Origin: Archangium sp. | GTDB taxonomy: Bacteria; Myxococcota; Myxococcia; Myxococcales; Myxococcaceae | Direction: 5' to 3' | NCBI GenBank assembly: GCA_016792935.1 | Contig: JAEUJS010000652.1 | Span: 1-51,693, forward strand | DNA: 51,693 nucleotides | Shown: in pieces, positions 24,775 through 35,000 of the stretch | Layout of the letters: each line of letters starts with the position of its first letter | Numbering within the stretch: the stretch's first letter is position 1 | The notes under the pieces: generated by a model | The model's input: only the letters and a program-made list of their open reading frames with translations | Database searches by the model: none | Told to the model about the DNA's origin: nothing | Made by a program: the position numbers and the translations under genes

Positions 24775-25332
24775 ATGGCGACCAGCAGCACAGAGACACG
24801 CGTCGTCTTCGCCTCGGGCTTCGAGGGTCTCTTCAGCAAAGACTTCCGCAAGCGCCTCACGCCCGCGCTCATCGCGGAATTGAAGGCGCTCGGCGTCAAC
24901 ATCGAGAAGCCGTTCAACCCGGCGTACACCGTCGAGACCTGGGCGTCGGTCATCAACGCGTGCTCGCGACACATCTACCCTGAGCTCTCGCTACCCGACG
25001 CGTCGTGGAAGTTGGGCCGCGACACGGTCGATGGCTTCGCGCACACCATGATCGGCAAGGCGCTCTTCACGATGATGAAGCTCATCGGCCCCGCGCGTTC
25101 ACTCGAGCGCTCGATGCGCAGCTACGCGAGCACCAACAACTACACGAAGGTCACGCTCCAGCGCACCGGGCCGACGTCGTACGACTTCGGGCTCAACGAG
25201 AAACACACGCTCCCGCAGTACGACATGGGCGTGGTCGAGTGGCTGCTGCAGATGTGCGGAGCGAAGAACGTCTCGGTCACGCTCACTACGCACGACGCCG
25301 AAGGCTTCATGGCGCAGCTCACGTGGGAGTGA
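24775..25332 (+). CDS. DUF2378 (TIGR02265) family protein
   Basis: 185 residues. The pattern VFASGFEGLF near the N-terminus, the middle helical region (VDGFAHTMIGKALFTMMKLI GP) and the final LTTHDAEGFMAQLTWE match the DUF2378/TIGR02265 family, a paralogous family expanded in Myxococcus xanthus and relatives. There is no signal peptide and the function is unknown. It is a strong taxonomic marker for Myxococcota. It begins 76 bp after HupE on the same strand, and a family A hairpin follows its stop. Confidence 0.88.
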   Translation: MATSSTETRVVFASGFEGLFSKDFRKRLTPALIAELKALGVNIEKPFNPAYTVETWASVINACSRHIYPELSLPDASWKLGRDTVDGFAHTMIGKALFTMMKLIGPARSLERSMRSYASTNNYTKVTLQRTGPTSYDFGLNEKHTLPQYDMGVVEWLLQMCGAKNVSVTLTTHDAEGFMAQLTWE

Positions 25333-25357
25333 GCGCAGAAGCGAAGAAGCTGATCAC

Positions 25358-25400
25358 TCCCTCACCCCAACCCTCTCCCCCAGGGGCGGGAGAGGGAGAC
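25358..25400. repeat. Family A palindromic element (intergenic, possible bidirectional terminator)
   Basis: TCCCTCACCCCAACCCTCTC is followed by CCCCAGGGGCGGGAGAGGGAG. CCCTCTCCC pairs with GGGAGAGGG (9 bp). It lies between two convergent genes (stops at 25332 and 25411), where it could act as a bidirectional transcription block. Confidence 0.75.
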
Positions 25401-25410
25401 CACATCACGA

Positions 25411-25680
25411 TCAGCGATCTCCCGGCGTCGGCACGGGCGTCGACGAGGTCGAGCCAATCGGACGGAATGGATTGCGCGACTGCGCCTCGGTCTGCAACGC
25501 ACGCCGCGCCTCGAGCAGTCGCTTCTGCGCCGCTTCCAACGCGCTCGCTGCAGCGCGCCCCGCTTCATCGTCAGCCGCAGCGAGAGAACGCGCCGCCTCG
25601 GTGAGCGCCTTCATCGAGCTCTCGAGCTCACTCGCCGCGCGGTAGCAGAGACGGGTCGTCGAAACCGATTCCCAGCGCAT
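25411..25680 (-). CDS. Small helical protein, copy 2 of a tandem pair
   Basis: 89 residues, mostly alpha-helical with heptad-like Ala/Leu/Glu spacing (ASALEAAQKRLLEARRALQT) and a Pro/Ser/Thr tail ending TPVPTPGDR. It starts 3 bp after the stop of the related gene at 25684-25953, with which it shares a TRLCYRAASEL/ARTCFKAATAI core and the same length. It likely forms a coiled coil. I do not recognise a family. Confidence 0.62.
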   Translation of the reverse strand: MRWESVSTTRLCYRAASELESSMKALTEAARSLAAADDEAGRAAASALEAAQKRLLEARRALQTEAQSRNPFRPIGSTSSTPVPTPGDR

Positions 25681-25683
25681 GGC

Positions 25684-25953
25684 TCAACCCACCAATCCGT
25701 ACGCGACTTCGCGGTTCGCCGCCGTCAGCTGACGCGCCTTGAGCGCCGCCTGCACCGCTTCACGCGCACGCTCGAGCGCCGCCTCGGCCTCACGCAACGC
25801 GTTCACCATCTCACTCTGCGGATCCGCGAGACCGTTCAGCTCGCGCAGCGTCGAGTGCACCGTCGTCGCCGTCGCATCAATCGCCGTCGCCGCCTTGAAG
25901 CAGGTGCGCGCGCGGTCCATCCAGTTGCTCCAACGTCCGGGCTTCGTGTCCAT
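25684..25953 (-). CDS. Small helical protein, copy 1 of a tandem pair
   Basis: 89 residues from the ATG at 25953 (MDTKPGRWSNWMDRARTCFK). It is helical with coiled-coil character (LREAEAALERAREAVQAALK). It resembles the next gene downstream in length and layout, so the two probably arose by duplication and are cotranscribed. No signal peptide or known domain is present. A longer start at 26004 is possible but adds an atypical basic stretch. Confidence 0.62.
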   Translation of the reverse strand: MDTKPGRWSNWMDRARTCFKAATAIDATATTVHSTLRELNGLADPQSEMVNALREAEAALERAREAVQAALKARQLTAANREVAYGLVG

Positions 25954-26025
25954 GCGAGACACACTACAGAGAGGGACTGACATTCCCTCTCGGCGCGCCC
26001 GCAACCCACTGAAACGACTGACGAA

Positions 26026-29000
26026 TCAGTGTTTCAGGTGCTCGAAGTTGAACTCCACGCGGCGGTTCTGCTCGCGGCCTTCCGGCGTGTCGTTGGTGGC
26101 GGTCGGCTGGTCGGGCCCGAAGCCGACGGGCTTCAAGCGCTCCGGAGCGACACCCTTCTTCACCAGGTACGCCTTCACGGCTTCCGCGCGCGCCTGGCTG
26201 AGCTTCACGTTCTTGTCGTGTTTGCCCTGCGAGTCGGTGTGGCCCTCGATGCGCACCAATTCCACTTCAGGATGGTTGGTGAGCACCTTCGCCACGTTGT
26301 CGAGCAGCTTGAACGAGCGCGGCAACACCACGCTCTTGCCGGTCGCGAAGAAGACCTTCTCCTTGATGACCAGCTTCTCGCCGCTGATGACGACCAGCTG
26401 CTTCTCCGCCTCGGGGCAGCCCGCGTTGTCGACCGCGCCCTTCACGGTCGGGCAGTTGTCGATGACGTCTTCGACTCCGTCCTGATCTCCGTCTTTCACC
26501 GGGCAGCCGCGGCGCTCGACGAGACCTGCTTCGTCAGGGCACTCGTCTTTGTCGTCTTCCACGGTGTCGCCATCGCGGTCTCGCACGGGGCAGCCGTTGC
26601 GCTCGACCGGACCCGCTTCATCGGGGCACGCATCGACCGCGTCTTCCACGGTGTCCTTGTCGCGATCGCGAATCGGGCAACCCTTGCGCTCGCGCGGGCC
26701 GGGCTCCTTCACGCACTGGTCGTCTTCGTCGTGCAAGCCATCGCCGTCGGTGTCGGGAATCGTGCAGCCCTGACGTGAAGCGGCTCCGGGAACGCGGAGG
26801 CACTGGTCGTTCGCGTTGAGCACACCGTCGGCATCGAGATCGAGCGCGGAACAATCGCGGCGCAACACTTCATCGCTCGCGGTCGCGTCACACACCGGCT
26901 TCGCAGGCTCGATGGGAGGCCCCACCGCCACGCCCGCCATCGCGCGGAACGCAGGAGTTCCTGGCAACGCGCCGAAGCCCGGCCCGCCGAGCGCGAAGAT
27001 CTCGACCCACTTGTGCACCGGGTAGCGAACGCCGAGCAGCACTTCGGTTCCCGGAACGCCGTGCGTGAGATCGACGAGGCCGCGCACGGTGAGCTCTCCG
27101 CGCAGCTTGGAGGCCGCGTGTGTACCGAGCGCGCTCACGGCCCAGGTGAAAGTCGAAGCGGTGCTGTTCTCGGTGATGCCCGGGCCCGGAGAACCCGCGG
27201 CGCTCCCGCGCACGATGAAGCCGACCTCGGTGCCGAGCCGCAGCCACGGCGTGAAGTCACGACCCGCACTCACGCGCGGAGCCACCGCCAGCGGATTCAC
27301 CTGCGTGTACGCCGCGGGAGAACCGAACGGGAGCCCGATGCCCAACTGCACTGCGAGGTCGAGCGGCATCTTGTTGGCCTGCTTGAGCAACGCGAAGCGG
27401 CCCGTCACCCACGGCGTGCCCATGCCCGCGGTGGAGATGGCGTTGACGCCCCACGTATTGAGATCGTCTCCGCGCTGGAAGGCGACGATGGGCAGCTGCA
27501 GACCGACCTCGAGCCAATCGACCGGAGCCCACGCGCCCATCAGGTGCGCGGTGATGCGGCTGCCGACGATGCTGCCGACGCGCTGATTCGTGTCTTCGCG
27601 GAAGAGGACGAGCGGATCGTGCTGGTAGTGGCCGACGAGCGAGACGCGCCACTGGCCGCGCTGCATCACGTCGCCAGTCGGAGTGATGAGGCCGGTGCTG
27701 GCGCCGGGGTTGAGATCGAGGCGTTCGACTTCGAAGCCGGCGACCTGCGCGCGGGCACCCGACGCGATGATCAGCGCCGCGAGCGGGAGGAAACGAGCAC
27801 CCCGTCGAAGCGGCCCCCTCTCCCTCGGGGAGAGGGTTCGGGGTGAGGGAGCACGTCTTTCACGACGACGCGCGAGGAGGAGCAACGCCGCCATTCCGAA
27901 CAACGCGAACGCCGAGTTCTCCGTCGTGCCGCAGCCGCAGCCACCGCCACGCACGATCACGTTCGGACGCTCGGTCACGATGGGCGCAGTCACCGTCCAC
28001 GTCACCGTCGTCTCACTCGAGTTGCCCGCCGCGTCGGTCGCGCGCACCACCAGCGAGTGATTGCCGTCGCCCGCGGGAGTCGTATCGAACGGACTGCTGC
28101 ACGGCTTGAACTCGCCACCGTCGATGCTGCACTCGTACGTCACGTTCGGCTCGTCGCTGGTGAACGTGATGACCGGCGGCGTCTCGGTGTTCGGCTGATC
28201 CGTCGTCGTCGTCACCATTGGCGGCCGCGTATCGATGGTCACCTTCACCGGGCCCGACGTCGGCGACGTGTAGCCCATGAACTCGGCGCGAGCGGTGATG
28301 GTGTGCTCTCCATCAGCGAGCGGAGTCGTCGGCGTGAACGTCCAGTTGCCCATCGCGTCGGCGGTCGTCGTACCGATGGCCATGCCGTCAACGAAGACGG
28401 TGACGGTCGAACCCGGAGTCGCGGTACCCGTGATGGTGGGCGTCGAGTCCTTCGTGAGCGTGCCGTCGGCCGGAGACGTAATCGCCACCATCACGTTCGG
28501 AATCACGATGGTGAAGTCATTGGGCACGGAAGGCGCGCTGACGTTGCCCGCAGCGTCGGTCGCCGTCGCCGAAACACGGTGGTCTCCCGCCGCGAGCGTG
28601 GTCGTCGAGTCACACGTCCACATGCCGTTGGTGCCAGTGATGGCGGTGCACACTTCCTGGTCATCAACTGAGACGCGAACCGTGCTGCCCGGCTCGGCCG
28701 TTCCGCTGAAGCGCGGCGTGCGCGTGTAGACCGTGCTGCCATCAGCCGGAGTCGTCACCACCGGCGGCATTGGCGCCGTCGAGTCGATGGTCCACGTGCG
28801 AGTCGCAGGCGTGGAATCGGTGTTCGTGCCGTTCACCGCGCGCACCTCGAGCGTGTGCTGACCGTCGCTCAGGCCAGTGAACGTCGTCGGCGTGTTGCAC
28901 GAGACGAAGGCCGCTCCGTCGAGTGAGCACTCGAAGCTCGAGCCGAGCACGGTCGAGGTGAACGCGAAGTCAGCAGTCGTGCTGCGCACCGTTCCACTCG

Positions 29001-32000
29001 GGCCCGCGATGATGGCGGTGTCGAGCAGCGACGCGTCGACGGTGAACGGAACCGGAGTCGACGGCTGCGACACGTTGCCCGCGGGGTCGGTCGCGGTCGC
29101 GGTGACCGAGTGCGCACCACTGCTCAGCGCGCTCGGCGCCGCGCACGAGAAGTTGCCGTTCGCGTCAGCGGTGACGGTGCAGATGACGGTGCCGTCGAGC
29201 GAAACACTGACGGTCGCTCCGGGCTCGGACGTGCCGGTGAAGGTCGGCGTCGAAGAAGTCGTGGAGTTCGCAGTGGGCGACGTGATGACTGGCGCCGCAG
29301 GCGACATCGTGTCGACGGTCCAGGTGGCGACCGCAGGCGAAGGATCGACCACGCCGTTGCTGACCGCGCGCACTTCGAGGCGGTGCGTTCCGTCAGCGAC
29401 CATCAAAGTGCTGGGCGTGCAGGCGGTGAAGGCCGCTCCATCGAGCGAGCATTCGAACGTCGCGCCCATGCGGTCAGCCGCGAAGTTGAACGTCGCCGAG
29501 CCGGAGTTGGTCAGCGCAGGCGGCGCGCTGGTGATGACGGTGTCGGGCGCTCCGGTGTCGACCGTGAACGCGCGCGGCAGCGAGGGCATCGAGACGTTGC
29601 CGGCCGCGTCGGTCGACGTCGCAGTCGCGGTCTGCATGCCAGCCGCGAGCGGAGTCGTTCCGGTGCACGACCACGTTCCGCTCGAAGTCGCGGTCGCAGT
29701 GCACACCGTGTTGCCGTTCACCGTGACAGTCACCGTGCTGCCGGGTTCAGCCATGCCGCCGAAGCGAGGCAGAGCGCCGGTGACTGCGTTCTCGACGGGC
29801 TCGGTGATGAGCGGCACGTTCGGAGCGACCGTATCCACCGTCCACGTCGCGACCGCGGGAGACGCATCGATGTTGCCGGCCGTGTCCACCGCGCGCACGA
29901 GCAACACGTGCAGGCCGTTCGACAAGTTCATCAACGCGTGCGGCGTCGGGCAGGCAGCGAAGACCGCTCCATCGAGCGAGCACTCGAAGGTCGCGCCCGT
30001 CTCGTCGCTGCTGAACGTGAAGCTCGCGCTGCTGGAATTCGTGAACGCAGGCGGCGCGGTGACGATGGTGGTCTCGGGGAGATCGGTATCGACGGTCCAC
30101 GTCCGCGTCGCAGGCGAGGAGTCGACGTTGCCGCCGGGATCGATCGCGCGCACCGACAACGTGTGGCTGCCATCGGCGAGGTTGTTGAACGTGGTGGTCG
30201 CGGTGCAGGCGGTGAAGGCCGCTCCATCGAGCGAGCACTCGAAGGTCGAGTTGGCCTTGGTGCTGGTGAAGGTGAACGTCGCGTCGGTGGCGCTGGTCGA
30301 ACCCGTGGGCCCGGTCGCGATGACGGTGTCGGGCTCGCTGGCATCGACGGTCCAGCTCGCCGTCGCCGGAGTGGGATCGACGTTGCCCGCCGCATCGACC
30401 GCGCGAACGGCGATGGTGTGAAGACCATCATTCAATGCCGACAACGCGTGCGGACTCGGACACGCCGCGAACGCCGCTCCATCGAGCGAGCACTCGAACG
30501 TCGCGCCCGGCTCGTTGGAAGTGAAGGTGATGCTCGCGGTGCTGACGTTGACCGTTCCGCTCGGTGCGCTGGTGATGGTGGTGTCGGGCACGCTGGTGTC
30601 GACGGTCCACGTGCGAGTCGCAGGAGTCGAGTCGACGTTACCCGCGGGGTCGATGCTGCGCACCGCGAGCGTGTGGCTGCCGTCGGCCAGACCGGAGAGC
30701 GTGTGAGCCGCGGGGCACGGACTGAACGCGCCGCCATCAAGTGAGCACTCGAACGTCGAGCCCGGCTCGGTGGACGTGAAGGTGAACGTCGCGGTCGTGG
30801 AGCTCGTCGTGCCGACCGGGCCCATCGCGATGCTGGTGTCGGGCTCGGTGCGATCCACCGTCCACGAGTGCGTCGCCGGAGTCGGATCGACGTTGCCGGC
30901 CGCGTCGATGGAACGCACGCGCACGGTGTGAGCGCCTTCAGCGAGGCCGTTCACCACCAGCGGAGACGTGCAGGCGCTGAACGCCGCTCCGTCGAGCGAG
31001 CACTCGAAGGTCGAGCCCGCCTCGCTCGAGGTGAAGGTGAGCGTCGCGCTCTGCGAAGAGGTCGACGCCGGAGGACCGGTGACGATGGTGGTGTCGGGCG
31101 CGGTGGTGTCGACGGTCCACGTGAACGACGCGGGAGTCGGGTCTGCATTGCCGAGCGCATCGACCGCGCGCACGCGGTAGGTGTGAGCGCCATCAGCCAG
31201 GCCGCTCAACGACTGCGGAGAGGTGCAGGTGGTGAAGGCCGCTCCGTCGAGTGAACACTCGAACAAGGCGCCCGCTTCCGGAGACGTGAACGCGAACGAC
31301 GCAGTGGAAGACGACGTGAGCGCCGGCGGCGTCGAAGTGAACGACGTGTCGGGCGGCGCGGTGTCCACCGTCCACGTGAACGACGCCGGAGTCGGATCGA
31401 CGTTGCCCGCCGCATCGGTCGCGCGCGTCCGGAAGGTGTGCGAGCCGTCGGCCAACCCAGTCAACGTGGTCGGAGAGGTGCACGCGGTGAACGCCGCTCC
31501 ATCGAGCGAGCACTCCAGCGTCGAGCCAGCCTCGGTGGCGTTGAACGCGAACGTCGCGCTCGACGACGCAGAAGAAGCAGGAGGCGTCGACGTGAAGACG
31601 GTGTCGGGCGGCGTGGTGTCGATGTTCCACGTGAACGAGGCCGGCGTCGCATCCGTATTGCCGACCGCGTCCGTCGCGCGAACGCGCATGGTGTGCGAGC
31701 CGTCGCTCAAGCCAGTGAACGCGCGTGGAGACGTGCAAGCGGTGAAGGCCGCTCCGTCGAGCGAGCACTCGAAGGTCGAGCCCGCTTCGGTCGAAGTGAA
31801 CGAGAACGACGCGTTCGCCGAGTTGCTGACGGCCGGAGGCGTCGCGGTGAACGTGGTGTTCGGCGCGGTGGTGTCGACCGTCCACGTGAACGAGGCCGGC
31901 GTCGCGTCGACGTTGCCGGAGGGATCGATCGCGCGCGCGCGGAACGTGTGCGAGCCGTCGGTCAGACCGCTCAACGCGCGAGGCGTGGTGCAGACCGTGA

Positions 32001-35000
32001 AGGCCGCTCCATCGAGCGAGCACTCGAAGGTCGAGCCCGCTTCGGTCGAGGTGAACGAGAACGACGCGTTCGACGAAGCGGAAGCCGCGGGAGGCGTCGC
32101 AGTGAACGTGGTGTCAGGCGCAGTGACGTCGACGTTCCAGGTGAACGACGCCGGAGTCGGATCAATGTTGCCCGCCGCATCCACCGCGCGGGCCCGGAAG
32201 GTGTGCGAGCCGACGCTCAAGCCCGTCAGGGTCTGCGGAGAGGTGCAGGCGGCGAAGGCCGCTCCATCGAGCGAGCACTGCAGCGTCGAGCCGGCCTCCG
32301 TCGCGTTGAACACGAACGTCGCGCTGGTGGAGTTCGAGTTGGCCGGCGGAGTCGACGTGAAGACGGTGTCGGGCGGCGTGGTGTCGATGGTCCACGTGAA
32401 CGCAGCCGGAGTCGCGTCGACGTTGCCCACCGCGTCCGTGGCGCGAACGCGCATGGTGTGCGAGCCGTCGGACAACCCCGTGAACGCGCGCGGAGAGGTG
32501 CACGCGGTGAAGGCCGCTCCATCGAGCGAGCACTCGAAGGTCGAGCCCGCCTCGGTCGAGGTGAACGAGAACGACGCGTTCGCCGAGTTCGAGACCGCGG
32601 GAGGCGTCGCCGTGAACGACGTGTTGGGCGCCGTGGTGTCCACCGTCCACGTGCGCGACGCGGGAGTCGGATCGACGTTGCCCGACGGGTCGACCGCGCG
32701 CACCTGGTACGTGTGCGAGCCGTCGGCGAGGCCCGTCAGGTTGTTCGGAGACGCGCACGCCGTGAACGGCGCTCCATCGAGCGAGCACTGGAAGGTCGCG
32801 GTTGCGTCAGGCGAGGTGAACGCGAACGTGGCGCTCGTCGAAGCAGTCGTGCCGCTCGGCCCGGAGGTGATGCTGGTGTCGGGCGGAACGGTGTCGATGG
32901 TCCACGAGCGAGAAGCAGGCGTCAGGTCGACGTTGCCGGCCGCATCGATGGCGCGCACCTGCAGCGTATGCGGTCCATCAGCGAGCGCCGCGGTGACGAG
33001 CGGAGAGCTGCACGCCACGAAGGCGCCGCCGTCGATGCTGCACTGGAACGTCGAGCCCGCTTCGGTCGAGGTGAAGGTGAACGTCGAGACGCTGGAGTTG
33101 CTGTTCGCCGGAGGACCACTGGTGATGGTCGTGTCGGGACGAACGGTGTCGATGGTCCACGTGTACGAGGCGGGCGTGGCATCGACGTTGCCCGCCGGGT
33201 CGATGGCGCGCACCTGGAAGGTGTGTGAGCCGTCAGCGAGCGCTCCGGTGGCGAACGCCGAGGTGCAGGCGCTGAACGCCGAGCCATCGACGCTGCACTG
33301 GAAGGTCGAGCCCGCCTGCGTCGCGGTGAAGGAGAACGAAGACGTCGCCGAGTTCGAGATGAGCGGCGGCTGCGCGGTGATGGTCGTGTCGGGAGGAATC
33401 GTGTCGACGGTCCACGTGTAGCTGGCGGGCGTGGCGTCGACGTTTCCCGTCAAGTCAGTCGACCGCACCTGGAAGGTGTGTGAGCCGTTGCTCAACGGCC
33501 CCGCGTACGCCTGAGGAGAGGTGCACGCGCTGAAGGCCGCTCCGTCGAGCGAGCACTCGAACGTCGAGCCCGCTTCGGTTGCGGTGAACGAGAAGGAAGC
33601 GCTCGTCGAATTCGTGTTCAGCGGCGGCTGCGCCGTGATGGTGGTGTCGGGGCTGGTGCGGTCCACGATGGTGCTCGTGGAATTGCTGAGCACGAACTTC
33701 GGCGTGAGACCGACCTGGTAGTTGATGCGCCCCTGGTTGGCGAACGTGCCTTCCGCTGACGTGACGGTGACGGTGACCGAGCCACTCGCTCCAGACACCA
33801 GCGTGCCGAGCGTCCACGTCACGGTGCCGGCCGCGTGCACGCCACCGCCCGTGGCGGAGACGAAGGTCGTGCCCGCGGGGAGAACGTCGACGATGGAAGC
33901 GGAGTACGCGGTGGCCGGCCCGGTGTTCGAGTAGTTGAGCGTGAACGTGTAGTTCGTCGCGTTGGTGCGCGCGGGCGCGGTCTTGGTGAGGGCGATGACG
34001 GGCTGCGCTCCGCTGAAGGCCGCGGGCGTTTCGTACAGCGAGTCGAGGAAGAGCCGCGTGCCGTTGGTCTGCGGGTTGGCCGAGATGGGCAGCGTGGTCG
34101 AGTAGTTGTGGCCGGTGAGGTAGCTGACCTTGCCGTTGTTGACGTTGCCGTCGAGGTACCCGGTGAGCCACATCATCTGCGAGCCGAGCGTGGCGCCGGT
34201 CTGCGCGATGAGGACGGAGCTGTTGGCGTAGAGGTTCGAGCCGGCAGGGAGCCCCAGCGACTCGACGCTGCCCGTGTCCGCGGTGAGGGTGCCGTCGAAC
34301 TGCGCGAACAACGAAGACGTCTGCAGCACCGTGAGCGGCGTGGGCGGATTGTTGTCGTCGTTGATCATGCCCGCGTCGGACAAGAAGCGGCCGTTGACGT
34401 TGTTCTCGAAGGTGGTGGTGGCCTCGCACGACATGAACGCGTGCGTGGACGGGCCGATGTCGAGCCAGCCACGAATCTCACGCACGACTTCATTGTTGGC
34501 AGGCGAGTCGTAGTGCATCGAGGTGAGCTGGTCGTACGTGGGCTGGCCACCGGCGAAGAGCGTGCCGTCGAAGGCGCCACCGTTGGCGCCGGCGACTCCG
34601 GCGAGCGTGAGCGCACCAGGAGACGCGTTGGTCCACGTGGCGCCGGTGGAGTCGGTGATGTTGGCGGCGTTGAGCATCGTGTACGCGATGGCCTCGCTGC
34701 CATCGCGCAGCACGGCGATGCGCGGCGCGGCGAGCAACGTGCGCTGCACGTCGGCGTTGAAGGCCGCGGTGGCGACGTGCACGTTGGTGACGGTGTCGGC
34801 CGCAAGGTAGTTGTCGACGATGAGCAACGCGGCCGCGGTCGCATCGGCGGCGGCGATGACGAACGGGCCTCCGCGGTAGGCCACGCTGCCGAGCGCGGCG
34901 CCGCTCTCTCGTTGTGTCGCAGTGACGGTGAAGTCCGTGCCACCCGCGGGCTTGCCGGTCAGCGCGATGCGATGCACCGGAACGTTGGCGCGCAGCAGGC

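Noticed and set aside
25358..25400. Standard intrinsic terminator only
   Set aside because: A terminator role is plausible here, but the same sequence occurs inside genes, so it is better classed as a repeat element.
26400..26900. EF-hand or independent calcium-binding gene
   Set aside because: The DxDxDG repeats are type-3 thrombospondin repeats between the barrel and the OmpA domain of the same frame.
28877..33421. Two long plus-strand open frames opposite the Ig-like array
   Set aside because: They mirror the tandem repeats of the minus-strand gene (repeated AAPSSEHSKVEPASV), have no ribosome sites, signal peptides or domains, and come from strand-symmetric codon bias in GC-rich repeats.
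28000..33660. Regular ~240-bp periodicity as a CRISPR or rRNA-type array
   Set aside because: The unit is far too long for CRISPR, is fully coding, and encodes one Ig-like module per period.
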